The notes: generated by a model from the letters alone, not told the origin. 64,000 nt of DNA from Streptomyces olindensis (GCA_000696115.1 JJOH01000005.1:62001-126000); one strand, 5' to 3'. Shown: positions 1 to 9,341, counted from the stretch's first letter. Translations and numbers: made by a program.

Positions 1-775
1 CCAGGTCGTGGACCGACTTGTGGGAGTCGTCGAAGGTGATGGAGACGACGCCCTTGGGGAAGACCGAGACGGTGTCCGGGATCAGCTCCACGGCCTGGAG
101 GCGGTAGGTGACCGGGCCGCCCGCGTTGTCGTACACCGCGAACGACAGGTCGGTGAAGCCGGTCTTCGTGGACGGCTTGCCGTCGGCGCCGATGGAGTAC
201 GTACCGGCCGCCCCGGCGACGTCCGCCCACTGGAGGTGGACCGTCACCCACTCGCCGGACTGGACGTAGTTGGCCGCCGTCCTGGAGTGTGCGTGGAACG
301 TCCAGGAGAAGTGGTTCGCGAGGGAACCGCTGCCCAGGTAGAAGACCATCTTGGCCAGGTTCGTCACGTCGTCGACGCGGAAGACCAGCCGGATCATCTT
401 GCCGGTCAGACTCATCGCGGGCAGGCCGGTCCGGCGCACGTAGGACTGCTTGCCGGTGCCGTTGGTGGTCACCCGGACCGACTGGGTGCCGCGCACGAAC
501 TGCGTCTTGTCGTTCGCCTCGGCCGAGGCCGTGCCCGCGCCGCCGGGGGTCCAGCCGTGGCCGGACTGGAACTGCTGGGACCAACTGGCCCGGCGGTACT
601 TGGGGCGGCGGCCCGAGGGCGCGTAGGCCGGCGGGGTGGTCAGTCCGCCGATGGCCGCCTCGACCGCCGGAGCGGCGGCGGGCTGCGCCGCCACGTTCCC
701 CAGCCAGGCGCCACCGCCCGCCAGGGCGGCCCCTCCCGTTCCGCCCAGGAGCAGCGCGTTGCGCCGACTCACCAC
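1..775 (-). CDS. Polysaccharide deacetylase (partial, 3' end outside window)
   Basis: The gene runs off the left edge, so about 258 residues are visible. The N-terminus has a twin-arginine-like signal (SRRNALLLGG followed by a Gly/Ala-rich hydrophobic stretch), so the protein is probably exported. A long beta-rich region follows, and the last visible residues read VVSITFDDSH, the first NodB motif of metal-dependent polysaccharide deacetylases (family CE4). The catalytic domain therefore lies mostly beyond the edge. The GTG start at 775 sits about 9 nt after GGAAG; a second GTG at 772 is possible. It begins 14 nt after the stop of the CBM3/GH16-like gene and is probably cotranscribed with it, so the two may act on the same extracellular polysaccharide. 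The substrate cannot be inferred. Confidence 0.8.
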   Translation of the reverse strand, partial: MVSRRNALLLGGTGGAALAGGGAWLGNVAAQPAAAPAVEAAIGGLTTPPAYAPSGRRPKYRRASWSQQFQSGHGWTPGGAGTASAEANDKTQFVRGTQSVRVTTNGTGKQSYVRRTGLPAMSLTGKMIRLVFRVDDVTNLAKMVFYLGSGSLANHFSWTFHAHSRTAANYVQSGEWVTVHLQWADVAGAAGTYSIGADGKPSTKTGFTDLSFAVYDNAGGPVTYRLQAVELIPDTVSVFPKGVVSITFDDSHKSVHDL

Positions 776-789
776 TGGTTGTTTCTTCC

Positions 790-2229
790 TCACCCGGACC
801 CCCGGACCGTGTCGAAGTAGTGCATGCCGTCGTTCGTGAAGTCCTCCACCTCGGACTGGACTTCCTTCGCCGACAGCGTTTCGTTCGCGTTGTAGTACAG
901 CCAGTCGACCTTCATGTCCCAGGCGCGTTCCCCCTTGAACGGCAGATCAATGAACCAGTGGTTGAAGTTCACGGACATGTCAGCTCGCGGGGCGTACTTC
1001 CCGCTGCTGACGAAGAGCTTCCTGCCGTCGAGCCAGTAGGCGACGACACCGTCCTTCACCCTGATCAGCATGGTGTGCCAGGCGTCGAGGCTCTTGTTCG
1101 TGGTCTCGTAGACCCGGTCGTTCGTCTTGTGGTCGTACCAGGTCACCGTGTCGAGCTTGGGCCCGGGCCGACCCCAGCCGCCGTTCGGCAGGTACTCGTT
1201 GTCCAGCTCGCTGTACGTCGAGCCCTTGCCGCCGATGGTGTAGAAGGTCTGGTTGACGTGGTCGCCGCCGTCCCCGCTGGCCGGCTCGTCGCTGAGGTGG
1301 ATGCGGGCCGCGTAGGTGCCGTCGCGGAACTTGGCCGCGGCGGTGCCGAGGCTCGCCTGCCTGGTCCCCGCCTTGGTGCCGTCCGTGCTCGCGCGCAGGT
1401 TGAGGACCTGGCCGTCCGCGTGGGAGCCCTCGGCGGTGGGGAAGCTGACGCCCTGAGCCGACCAGGTGTTCTCGATGCCGGGGCCCCCCTTGCTGGTGCG
1501 GACCAGCCAGCCGTGCTTGAACAGGGCGGGGTCCTTGGGGCCCTGGTAGGAGAAGTCGTCGAACAGCACCCCGGCCGGCGGGGCCGGCAGCGGGTCGGGT
1601 GCGGCCTCGGCCTTGGTCTTCTTCTCGTCGCTCGCCTTCGTGCCGTCCGGTTCCTCGCCCCAGGCGAGGACGCCCCGCTTGTAGGCGGTGACCTTCTCGG
1701 CCTCCTTGTAGGAGGTCATCCCGGCGTCGAAGGAGCGGTCGTCGGACTGCTTCAGCTTCTTGTGGTCGGTGCGGAACAGCTGGACGTCGATGCCCTTGCT
1801 GTTGGCGCCGGGCTTCAGGTCGCCGGCGCCCTCGGTGAACCGGAGCTCCAGGTAGTGGTCGGCGGTGTCGGTGGGCTTGTCCATCGCGACGACCCGCCCG
1901 GCGACGTTCGAGCAGCCGAAGACGGCGTTCACACAGTTGAAGGCGTACGCGGCGGAGTCCTCGGCGGTGAACCAGTACCGGAGCGTGACGTCGCTCAACG
2001 GCAGGGACTTGCCGGTGTCGTTGAAGACCTCCAGCGACGGCTTGGCCGCCGCGGCCGTGGCTGGGGTGTCGGTCCGGTAGCGGACCTTCAGCTCGGGCGG
2101 GTCCGGGTTCGCGGCCTTCCACACGGGATAGAGGGCGGTGCCGCCGGCCGCGACCACGGCCACGAGGAGCAGGAGCCTGATCTTGGGCCAGACCCGGCGT
2201 CGGGGTGTTCGGCGACGGGAGGACGCCAC
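790..2229 (-). CDS. Exported CBM3 / GH16-like glucanase-fold protein
   Basis: A 479-residue protein with an Arg-rich N-terminus and one hydrophobic segment at about residues 15-35 (RLLLLVAVVAAGG), giving a signal anchor or signal peptide. Residues about 45-150 resemble a family 3 carbohydrate-binding module (LKVRYRTDT, SLEVFNDTGKSLPLSDVTLRYWFT). An acidic Lys/Glu/Asp linker follows. The C-terminal part is a concanavalin-like jelly roll resembling GH16 (VLFDDFSYQGP, ELDNEYLPNGGWG, WHTMLIRVKDG). The GH16 signature ExDxxE is only partly matched (ELDNEY), so activity is uncertain. The start is GTG 2229, 6 nt after GAAGGAG; earlier in-frame starts lack a ribosome site. It lies just upstream of the deacetylase. 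Likely role: binding or cleaving beta-glucan or cellulose-like polymer. Confidence 0.75.
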   Translation of the reverse strand: MASSRRRTPRRRVWPKIRLLLLVAVVAAGGTALYPVWKAANPDPPELKVRYRTDTPATAAAAKPSLEVFNDTGKSLPLSDVTLRYWFTAEDSAAYAFNCVNAVFGCSNVAGRVVAMDKPTDTADHYLELRFTEGAGDLKPGANSKGIDVQLFRTDHKKLKQSDDRSFDAGMTSYKEAEKVTAYKRGVLAWGEEPDGTKASDEKKTKAEAAPDPLPAPPAGVLFDDFSYQGPKDPALFKHGWLVRTSKGGPGIENTWSAQGVSFPTAEGSHADGQVLNLRASTDGTKAGTRQASLGTAAAKFRDGTYAARIHLSDEPASGDGGDHVNQTFYTIGGKGSTYSELDNEYLPNGGWGRPGPKLDTVTWYDHKTNDRVYETTNKSLDAWHTMLIRVKDGVVAYWLDGRKLFVSSGKYAPRADMSVNFNHWFIDLPFKGERAWDMKVDWLYYNANETLSAKEVQSEVEDFTNDGMHYFDTVRGSG

Positions 2230-2335
2230 GGAAGACTCCTTCGAGGACACCCGGCGGTCTCTGGTGGAGACCGTCAGAGCCAGGTAAACAATGGTCGGAT
2301 TGTGTGAGGATCCTATCTGTGGCGGCATAGACAAA

Positions 2336-2377
2336 GGGGGGCGGGTGTGCGGATTGTTACCGCACGCCCCGCCCCCC
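2336..2377 (-). terminator. Terminator after fadB
   Basis: A long GC-rich inverted repeat: left arm 2336-2352 (six G, CGGG, then TGTGCGG) and right arm 2360-2377, with a 7-nt loop ATTGTTA. Pairing is nearly complete apart from one extra base. It lies 15 nt past the fadB stop, in the position of a Streptomyces intrinsic terminator, which usually lacks a long U tract. Confidence 0.75.
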
Positions 2378-2391
2378 TCAGGGGTGGCGCG

Positions 2392-4521
2392 TTACGCCGG
2401 GACGCTCGCGACGCCCGGAGCCAGGAACTTCTTGCCGTTCACGCGCTCGGAGACACCCTCGCGGTCCAGGTACGGCGTGATGCCGCCCAGGTGGAAGGGC
2501 CAACCGGCGCCCGTGATGAGGCAGAGGTCGATGTCCTGCGCCTCGGCGACGACGCCCTCGTCGAGCATGAGCCCGATCTCCTGCGCCACCGCGTCCAGGA
2601 CGCGGTCACGGACCTGCTCCTCCGTCAGGACGCTGTCGCCCTGCTTCAGCAGCGCGGCGACCTCGGGGTCGAGCTCGGGCTTGCCGCTGTCGTAGACGTA
2701 GAAGCCGCGCTTGCCCGCCTCGACGACCGCCTTGAGGTTCGGGGAGACCGTGAAGCGGTCCGGGAACGCCCTGTTCAGGGTCTCCGAGACGTGCAGGCCG
2801 ATGGCCGGACCGACCAGCTCCAGCAGCACCAGCGGCGACATCGGCAGGCCGAGCGGCTCGACGGCCTTCTCGGCGACCTCGACGGGGGTGCCCTCGTCGA
2901 TGACGTTCTGGATCTCGCCCATGAAGCGGGTCAGGATGCGGTTCACGACGAACGCCGGGGCGTCCTTCACGAGGACCGCGGTCTTCTTCAGCTTCTTGGC
3001 GACACCGAACGCCGTGGCGAGGGAGGCGTCGTCGGTCTGCTCACCGCGGACGATCTCCAGCAGCGGCAGCACGGCGACCGGGTTGAAGAAGTGGAAGCCG
3101 ACGACCCGCTCGGGGTGCTTCAGCTTCGACGCCATCTCCGACACCGACAGCGAGGAGGTGTTGGTGGCGAGGATCGCGTGCGCCGGGGCGACCGCCTCGA
3201 CCTCCGCGAACACCTTCTGCTTGACGCCCATCTCCTCGAACACGGCCTCGATGATGAAGTCCGCGTCCGCGAAGCCCTCCGCCTTGTCCAGGACGCCGGT
3301 CACCAGCGCCTTGAGGCGGTTGGCCTTGTCCTGGTTGATGCGGCCCTTGGCGAGCAGCTTGTCGATCTCTGCGTGGACGTAGCCCACACCCTTGTCCACG
3401 CGCTCCTGGTCGATGTCGGTCAGCACGACCGGCACCTCCAAGCGGCGCAGGAACAGCAGCGCGAGCTGGGAGGCCATCAGACCGGCGCCGACGACGCCGA
3501 CCTTGGTGACCGGGCGGGCCAGGTTCTTGTCCGGGGCGCCTGCGGGGCGCTTGCCGCGCTTCTGCACCAGGTTGAAGGCGTAGATCCCGGCGCGCAGTTC
3601 ACCGCCCATGATGAGGTCGGCGAGCGCCTTGTCCTCGGCGTCGTAGCCCTGCTGGAGGTCGCCGTTCTTGGCGGCGGCGATGATGTCCAGGGCGCGGTAG
3701 GCGGCCGGGGCGGCGCCGTGCACCTTGGAGTCCGCGATGAAACGGCCCTTGGCGACGGCCTGGTCCCAGGCCTCGCCGCGGTCGATCACCGGGCGCTCGA
3801 TCTCCAGCTCGCCCTTGAGGACGGAAGCGGTCCAGATCAGCGACTGCTCCAGGAAGTCCGCGCCCTCGAAGATCGCGTCGGCGATCCCGAGCTCGTAGAC
3901 CTGCTTGCCCTTGAGCTGCTTGTTCTGGTTGAGGCTGTTCTCGATGATCACCGAGACGGCCTTCTCGGGGCCGATCAGGTTCGGCAGCAGCGTGCAGCCG
4001 CCCCAGCCGGGGACCAGGCCGAGGAAGACCTCGGGCAGCGAGAACGCCGGCAGGGCCGCGGAGACGGTGCGGTAGGTGCAGTGCAGACCGACCTCGACAC
4101 CGCCGCCCATCGCGGCGCCGTTGTAATACGCGAAGGTCGGCACGGCCAGTTTGGACAGCCGCTTGAAGACCTCGTGGCCGCCCTTGCCGATGGCGAGCGC
4201 GTGCTCGTACTCCTTGAGGATCTCCACGCCCTTGAGGTCGGCGCCGACCGCGAAGATGAACGGCTTGCCGGTGATGCCGACGCCGACGATCTCGCCGTCC
4301 GCCGCCTCCTTCTCGACCTGGTCGATCGCGGCGTTCAGGTTCGCCAGCGAGGCCGGGCCGAAGGTGGTCGGCTTGGTGTGGTCGTGGCCGTTGTCCAGAG
4401 TGATCAGGGCGAAGCGGCCCGCACCCTGGGGGAGGTCGAAGTGGCGTACGTGCGCACTCGTGACGACCTCGTCCGGGAACAGCTCGGAAGCCTGCTTCAG
4501 AAGCTCGGCGGTGGTGCTCAC
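2392..4521 (-). CDS. fadB: Fatty acid oxidation multienzyme, alpha subunit (enoyl-CoA hydratase / 3-hydroxyacyl-CoA dehydrogenase)
   Basis: A 709-residue bifunctional beta-oxidation enzyme. Residues about 1-300 are a crotonase-fold enoyl-CoA hydratase (FIFAVGADLKGVE; oxyanion-hole region YYNGAAMGGGVEVGLHC). The middle is a Rossmann 3-hydroxyacyl-CoA dehydrogenase (KVGVVGAGLMASQLALLFLRR), followed by HFFNPVAVLPLLEIVRG and a helical C-terminal domain (DAPAFVVNRILTRFM). It hydrates enoyl-CoA and oxidises the 3-hydroxyacyl-CoA for the adjacent thiolase. The GTG start at 4521 overlaps the thiolase stop by 4 nt (GTGA), indicating translational coupling in a fadA-fadB operon. This matches SCO6026 of S. 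coelicolor as I recall it. Confidence 0.93.
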   Translation of the reverse strand: MSTTAELLKQASELFPDEVVTSAHVRHFDLPQGAGRFALITLDNGHDHTKPTTFGPASLANLNAAIDQVEKEAADGEIVGVGITGKPFIFAVGADLKGVEILKEYEHALAIGKGGHEVFKRLSKLAVPTFAYYNGAAMGGGVEVGLHCTYRTVSAALPAFSLPEVFLGLVPGWGGCTLLPNLIGPEKAVSVIIENSLNQNKQLKGKQVYELGIADAIFEGADFLEQSLIWTASVLKGELEIERPVIDRGEAWDQAVAKGRFIADSKVHGAAPAAYRALDIIAAAKNGDLQQGYDAEDKALADLIMGGELRAGIYAFNLVQKRGKRPAGAPDKNLARPVTKVGVVGAGLMASQLALLFLRRLEVPVVLTDIDQERVDKGVGYVHAEIDKLLAKGRINQDKANRLKALVTGVLDKAEGFADADFIIEAVFEEMGVKQKVFAEVEAVAPAHAILATNTSSLSVSEMASKLKHPERVVGFHFFNPVAVLPLLEIVRGEQTDDASLATAFGVAKKLKKTAVLVKDAPAFVVNRILTRFMGEIQNVIDEGTPVEVAEKAVEPLGLPMSPLVLLELVGPAIGLHVSETLNRAFPDRFTVSPNLKAVVEAGKRGFYVYDSGKPELDPEVAALLKQGDSVLTEEQVRDRVLDAVAQEIGLMLDEGVVAEAQDIDLCLITGAGWPFHLGGITPYLDREGVSERVNGKKFLAPGVASVPA

Positions 4522-5735
4522 TTGTCCCCCTCGAAGTGCGGGTTCTCCCAGATGACCGTCGCGCCCATGCCGAAGCCGACACACATGGTGGTCAGGCCGT
4601 AGCGGACGTGCGGCTGCTCCTCGAACTGGCGGGCCAGCTGCGTCATCAGGCGGACGCCGGAGGAGGCCAGCGGGTGGCCGAAGGCGATGGCGCCGCCGTA
4701 CTGGTTGACGCGCTCGTCGTCGTCGGCGATGCCGTAGTGGTCGAGGAAGGCCAGGACCTGGACGGCGAAGGCCTCGTTGATCTCGAACAGGCCGATGTCG
4801 GAGATCGACAGACCGGCCTGGGCCAGCGCCTTCTCCGTGGCCGGGATCGGGCCGTAGCCCATGACCTCCGGCTCCACGCCCGCGAAGGAGTAGGAGACCA
4901 GGCGCATCTTCACGGGGAGGTCGTGCTCCCGCGCGAACTCCTCGGAGGCGATGAGGGAGGCGGTGGCGCCGTCGTTCAGACCGGCCGCGTTACCGGCGGT
5001 GACCCGGCCGTGGACGCGGAACGGCGTCTTCAGACCGGAGAGGTTCTCCAGGGTCGTGCCCGGGCGCATCGGCTCGTCGGCGGTGACCAGGCCCCAGCCC
5101 GTCTCGCCGCCCTCCGGGTTGGTCCGGCGCACCGAGATCGGTACCAGGTCGGCCTGGATCTTGCCGTTGGCGTACGCCTTGGCGGCCTTCTCCTGGGAGC
5201 GCACGGCGTACTCGTCGGCGCGCAGCTTGGTGATCTGCGGGTAGCGGTCGTGCAGGTTCTCCGCGGTCATGCCCATGAACAGGGCCGACTCGTCGACCAG
5301 CTTCTCGGAGACGAACCGCGGGTTCGGGTCCACGCCCTCGCCCATGGGGTGACGGCCCATGTGCTCGACACCGCCCGCGATGGCGATGTCGTACGCGCCG
5401 AAGGCGACGGAGCCGGCCACCGTCGTGACGGCGGTGAGGGCGCCGGCGCACATGCGGTCGATGGAGTAACCCGGCACGGACTGCGGCAGCCCGGCGAGGA
5501 TGCCCGCCGTGCGGCCGATGGTCAGGCCCTGGTCGCCGATCTGCGTGGTCGCGGCGATGGCGACCTCGTCGATCTTCTTCGGGTCGAGACCGGGGTTGCG
5601 GCGCAGCAGCTCCCGGATCGCCTTCACGACCAGGTCGTCGGCACGGGTCTCGTGGTAGATGCCCTTCGGGCCCGCCTTGCCGAACGGGGTGCGGACGCCG
5701 TCGACGAAGACGACGTCCCTGACGGTACGAGGCAC
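4518..5735 (-). CDS. fadA: Acetyl-CoA C-acyltransferase (thiolase)
   Basis: A 405-residue thiolase catalysing the last, thiolytic step of beta-oxidation. The nucleophilic cysteine is in DRMCAGALTAV (about residue 95). The C-terminal signatures NEAFAVQ, GGAIAFGHPLASSGVRL (catalytic His) and CVGFGMGATVIWE (second Cys) are intact and the length is typical. The GTG start at 5735 is preceded by GGAGGAG. It is first in a two-gene operon with fadB. An imperfect palindrome, TACTTATGAGTA at 5786-5797, lies about 50 bp upstream and may be a regulator site. This matches SCO6027 as I recall it. Confidence 0.93.
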   Translation of the reverse strand: MPRTVRDVVFVDGVRTPFGKAGPKGIYHETRADDLVVKAIRELLRRNPGLDPKKIDEVAIAATTQIGDQGLTIGRTAGILAGLPQSVPGYSIDRMCAGALTAVTTVAGSVAFGAYDIAIAGGVEHMGRHPMGEGVDPNPRFVSEKLVDESALFMGMTAENLHDRYPQITKLRADEYAVRSQEKAAKAYANGKIQADLVPISVRRTNPEGGETGWGLVTADEPMRPGTTLENLSGLKTPFRVHGRVTAGNAAGLNDGATASLIASEEFAREHDLPVKMRLVSYSFAGVEPEVMGYGPIPATEKALAQAGLSISDIGLFEINEAFAVQVLAFLDHYGIADDDERVNQYGGAIAFGHPLASSGVRLMTQLARQFEEQPHVRYGLTTMCVGFGMGATVIWENPHFEGDK

Positions 5736-5785
5736 GATGGCTCTCCTCCAGGGTCCAGGACGCTGAGCGCTTGCTCACCCCATGC

Positions 5786-5797
5786 TACTTATGAGTA
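5786..5797. promoter_or_regulatory. Candidate operator upstream of fadA-fadB
   Basis: TACTTATGAGTA is a 12-bp palindrome with one mismatched pair, in the 100 bp between fadA and the convergent end of the LacI gene. It sits in an AT-rich patch that stands out from its GC-rich surroundings and is where the fad promoter should lie. TetR- or FadR-type repressors of fatty acid genes commonly bind short palindromes of this kind, but no regulator gene is adjacent. Confidence 0.35.
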
Positions 5798-5835
5798 ACG
5801 TAGCTGCCCAGTCCCGTGGCCCGGAGCGGTGAAGG

Positions 5836-6882
5836 TCACACACGAATGCCGGGCGGGGCGGTGGATCCCCGGGGCGTCAGCACCGGAGTGGGCACGGGAT
5901 GCGACTCGGCCTCGCCACTCCCCGTGATCACCGAGAACAACGTCCGGGCGACCTCCGCCCCGAACCCGTGCACATCATGGCTCATCGCCGACAGCGTCGG
6001 ATGCGTCAGCCGGCACAGCTGCGAGTCGTCCCACGCCAGCAGCGACACGTCCTGAGGCACCCGCAGCCCCATCTCCGCCGCCACCGACAGTCCGGCCACC
6101 GCCATGATGTCGTTGTCGTACACGATCGCCGTCGGCCGGTCCGGCGGCGCGGCCGTCAGCAGCGACCGCGTCGCCCGCGCCCCCGCGTCCCCCGAGAAGT
6201 CCGTGGCGACCTGCCACGCCCCGGCCGGCGCCAGCGCGCCCGCCGCCTCGTCGAAGGCCGCCGTGCGGATCGACGTGTGCCCGAGGTCCGCCGCCCCGCC
6301 CACCCGGGCGATCCGCCGGTGCCCGAGCGCGGCCAGGTAGCGCACCGCCTCCGTCACGGCCGTGGCGTCGTCGGTCCACACCGAGGTGAGACCCCCGGTC
6401 AGCGACGGGTGCCCGACGGCGACCACGGGCAGCCCCAGCCGTTCCACCAGGTCCACCCGGGGGTCGTCGGCCCGGAAGTCGACCAGGATCGACCCGCCGA
6501 TCTGCCGCCCCCTCCACCACGCCGCCTGGACGCCCACCTCCTCGTCCAGACTCCGCACGAGCCGCAGCAGCAGCGAGCAGGAGTGCTCGGCCAGCACGCT
6601 CTCCACGCCCGAGACGAACTCCATGTACCAGGGCTCCAGGCCCAGCATCCGCGCCGGCCGGCACACCGCGAGCCCCACCACGTCCACGCGCGACCCGGCC
6701 AGCGTCCGCGCCGTGAGGTTCGGCGCCCAGCCCAGCTCCCGCGCCGCCCGGAAGATCCGGTCCCGGGTCGCCTCGGACAGGCCCGGCTTGTGGTTGAAGG
6801 CGAGCGACACGGCCCCCTTGGAGACGCCCGCCCGGGCGGCGACGTCCTTGATGGTGACGCGGGGGGTCGGCGTCGCCGTCAT
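5836..6882 (-). CDS. LacI-family transcriptional regulator
   Basis: A 348-residue repressor. The N-terminal helix-turn-helix is classic LacI (VTIKDVAARAGVSKGAVSLAFN, residues about 9-30) with a hinge at about 50-60 (ARTLAGSRVDVVGL). The rest is a periplasmic-binding-like sugar-sensing domain (IVYDNDIMAVAGLSVAAEMG, VSLLAWDDSQLCRLTHPTLS). Its ATG at 6882 overlaps the beta-mannosidase stop (ATGA), so it is made from the same transcript. It very likely controls the mannosidase and the divergent ABC importer. A LacI-type palindrome at 9330-9341 between the two transcription units is the candidate operator. The inducer is probably a mannoside or manno-oligosaccharide (inference from context). Confidence 0.9.
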   Translation of the reverse strand: MTATPTPRVTIKDVAARAGVSKGAVSLAFNHKPGLSEATRDRIFRAARELGWAPNLTARTLAGSRVDVVGLAVCRPARMLGLEPWYMEFVSGVESVLAEHSCSLLLRLVRSLDEEVGVQAAWWRGRQIGGSILVDFRADDPRVDLVERLGLPVVAVGHPSLTGGLTSVWTDDATAVTEAVRYLAALGHRRIARVGGAADLGHTSIRTAAFDEAAGALAPAGAWQVATDFSGDAGARATRSLLTAAPPDRPTAIVYDNDIMAVAGLSVAAEMGLRVPQDVSLLAWDDSQLCRLTHPTLSAMSHDVHGFGAEVARTLFSVITGSGEAESHPVPTPVLTPRGSTAPPGIRV

Positions 6883-9251
6883 CGGGTGGGCTCCACGCAG
6901 TACAGGGCCGAACGGGCGGTCTCCGGGTCCGGAGTCCGCCAGCCGCGCACGGTGATGGTCACCTCTTCGCCCGGCAGCAGCGTGACCAGGCCCCGGTCGG
7001 CCCGCGCATCCGGATCCAGCCGGTCGGCCTGGAGGAGCAGGTCCCGTACCAGCGTGCGGGCGGTCACCCTGATCCCGTTTGGGGCGAGAACCACCTCGAA
7101 CTCCGGCCGGGGGCAGGCGACCTCACGGTCGGGCACCGGGAAGTGCAGCGCCCGCAGCCCGTCCAGGTCCGCGACCAGGAACTCCTTCGGCCCCGCGGGC
7201 GCCAGCTCGCCCGGCACCCCGGCCCGCGCCACCGTCCGCCTCCCGGCCACCAGTTCCACCTGTGCCCGCGCCAGCACCTCGCCCTCGACGGACATCCGGC
7301 GCAGGGTCAGCGTCCCCGTCCAGTCCTCGGCCGCCTGGTTCACGGCGGCCACCTCCAGCGCGCCGTCGCGCGGGTGCAGCGTCAGCAACCGGTCCGCGTA
7401 CAGCCGCTTCAGCTCGTGGTACAGCGGCTTCTCGCGCCCGTCCCCGTCGATCGCCGCCCAGGAGGTCACCGGCCAGCAGTCGTTGAGCTGCCAGACGACC
7501 GTGCCCGCGCACACCGGCCAGTGCGCGCGCCAGTGCTCGATGCCGGCCGCGACCGCCCGCGCCTGGTTGACCTGCGTCAGGTAGTGCCAGCGGTCGAAGT
7601 CCCCGTCCGGCACGGCGAAGTGCCGGGCCAGCCCGCGCTCCAGCTTGCCGTTGCCGTCGTCCGCCTTCTGGTGGTGCAGCATCCCGGGGGAGTCCGGCGC
7701 GAGCTTCTCCCCGGGCAGCGCACGGCGCAGCGTGGCGTACGCGGGCGGGGCCTGCCAGCCGAACTCCGCGACGAACCGCGGCACGCTCAGCCGGTAGTCG
7801 GCGTAGTCCTCCCGGTTCCACACCTCCCAGGAGTGGTGCGTGCCGTGCGCCGGGTCGTTCGGGTGGTGCCGCCAGGAACCGGACCACGGACTGCCCGCCG
7901 TGTACGGCCGGGTCGGGTCCAGCTCGGCGACCACACGCGGCAGCAGACCCAGGTAGTAGCCCTCGCCCCAGGAGTCCCCGGCGAGCCGCGGCTCCCACTC
8001 CCAGTCCCGGAAGCCCCACAGGTTCTCGTTGTTGCCGTTCCACAGCACCAGCGACGGGTGCGGCATCAGCCGGACGACGTTCTCCCGCGCCTCGGCCTCC
8101 ACCTCACCGCGCAGCGGCTGCTCCTCCGGGTAGGCCGCGCACGCGAACGGGAAGTCCTGCCAGACCAGCAGGCCGAGTTCGTCGCAGGCGTCGTAGAAGT
8201 CCTCGCTCTCGTAGATCCCGCCGCCCCAGATCCGTACGAGGTCCACACCGGCGCCGGCGGCCTGCTCCAGCCGCTCCCGGTAGCGCTCGCGGGTGATCCG
8301 GGACGGGAAGACGTCGTCGGGGACCCAGTTGACGCCCCGCGCGAAGAGCCGCTCGCCGTTGACGACGAGGGTGAAGCCGGTGCCGTGCGCGTCGGGCCGC
8401 CGGTCCAGCTCGACGGTCCTGAACCCGATCCGCCGCCGCCACACGTCCAGCGCGTCGTCCCCGTGCAGCAACCTCAACTCGACGTCGTACAGGGGCTGTT
8501 CGCCGTACCCGCGCGGCCACCACAGCCGCGCGTCCGGCACCCGCAGCCGTACGGTCCCGCCCGCCCCCTCGATCTCCGCGCGGGCCCGTACCCCGGCGAC
8601 GGTCGCCTCCACGGCGAGCGGCGCCTCCACCCGGGTCCGCTCGACGTCGACGGCCAGCTCGACGACCCCGGTGCCCTCCTCGACGGTCACCAGGGGCCGC
8701 ACCCGGGCGATCCGGGCCGTCGACCAGTGCTCCAGGCGCACCGGACGCCAGATCCCGGCCGTCACCAGGGTCGGCCCCCAGTCCCAGCCGAAGGAGCAGG
8801 CCATCTTGCGCAGGTACTGGTAGGGCTCCGCGTAGGCGGCGGGCCGCTCGCCGAGCCGCCCCCGGACGGCCTCCGCCTCGGCATAGGCGGAGACGAACCG
8901 CACCGACAGCCGCCCGGACAGGCCCGTCACGTCGAAGCGGTACGAGCGGTGCATGTTCCGCACCGTGCCCAGCAGCCGCCCGTCCAGGGAGACCTCGGCG
9001 ACGGTGTCGAGCCCGTCGAAGACCAGGTCGGTCTGCTCCTGCGCCAAGGCCGGGGCGGGCAGTTCCCGCTCGTACGTCCAGTCCCGGCGCCCCACCCAGG
9101 CCACGTCGGTCTCGTTCCGGCCCAGGAAGGGATCCGGGATGACCCCGGCCGCCATCAGGTCGGTGTGCACACAGCCCGGCACCGAGGCCGGCAGCGCCTC
9201 CGACTCGTGCCGCAGGATCCATCCGTCGCCGAGCGGTGTGGCCTGAAGCAT
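6879..9251 (-). CDS. GH2 beta-mannosidase
   Basis: A 790-residue cytoplasmic glycoside hydrolase with no signal peptide. Domain order is typical: jelly-roll sugar-binding domain (residues about 1-180, with SVPGCVHTDLMAAG and GRNETDVAWVGRRDW, a beta-mannosidase hallmark), Ig-like domain (about 180-290), then TIM barrel. The acid/base Glu is in LVLWNGNNEN (about 409) and the nucleophile Glu in PRFVAEFGWQAPP (about 496). It should hydrolyse terminal beta-mannose from imported manno-oligosaccharides. The ATG at 9251 is chosen because AGGAG precedes it by 5 nt; a GTG at 9257 overlaps that Shine-Dalgarno. It is coupled to the LacI gene and divergent from the importer. Confidence 0.9.
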   Translation of the reverse strand: MLQATPLGDGWILRHESEALPASVPGCVHTDLMAAGVIPDPFLGRNETDVAWVGRRDWTYERELPAPALAQEQTDLVFDGLDTVAEVSLDGRLLGTVRNMHRSYRFDVTGLSGRLSVRFVSAYAEAEAVRGRLGERPAAYAEPYQYLRKMACSFGWDWGPTLVTAGIWRPVRLEHWSTARIARVRPLVTVEEGTGVVELAVDVERTRVEAPLAVEATVAGVRARAEIEGAGGTVRLRVPDARLWWPRGYGEQPLYDVELRLLHGDDALDVWRRRIGFRTVELDRRPDAHGTGFTLVVNGERLFARGVNWVPDDVFPSRITRERYRERLEQAAGAGVDLVRIWGGGIYESEDFYDACDELGLLVWQDFPFACAAYPEEQPLRGEVEAEARENVVRLMPHPSLVLWNGNNENLWGFRDWEWEPRLAGDSWGEGYYLGLLPRVVAELDPTRPYTAGSPWSGSWRHHPNDPAHGTHHSWEVWNREDYADYRLSVPRFVAEFGWQAPPAYATLRRALPGEKLAPDSPGMLHHQKADDGNGKLERGLARHFAVPDGDFDRWHYLTQVNQARAVAAGIEHWRAHWPVCAGTVVWQLNDCWPVTSWAAIDGDGREKPLYHELKRLYADRLLTLHPRDGALEVAAVNQAAEDWTGTLTLRRMSVEGEVLARAQVELVAGRRTVARAGVPGELAPAGPKEFLVADLDGLRALHFPVPDREVACPRPEFEVVLAPNGIRVTARTLVRDLLLQADRLDPDARADRGLVTLLPGEEVTITVRGWRTPDPETARSALYCVEPTR

Positions 9252-9329
9252 CCGCACTCCTAAACCGGTGTAGTGACGAGTCCTGATCAGATGTCACATC
9301 CTTGGCGGGAATGGGACTTTACCGGTTGA

Positions 9330-9341
9330 GAAAGCGCTGTC
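9330..9341. promoter_or_regulatory. Candidate LacI-family operator
   Basis: GAAAGCGCTGTC is a 12-bp palindrome with a central CG and one mismatched pair, the form typical of LacI-family operators. It lies in the divergent region between the beta-mannosidase/LacI unit and the sugar ABC operon. The same intergenic stretch also carries TAAACCGGT (9261-9269) and an inverted near-copy ACCGGTTGA (9321-9329). Confidence 0.5.
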
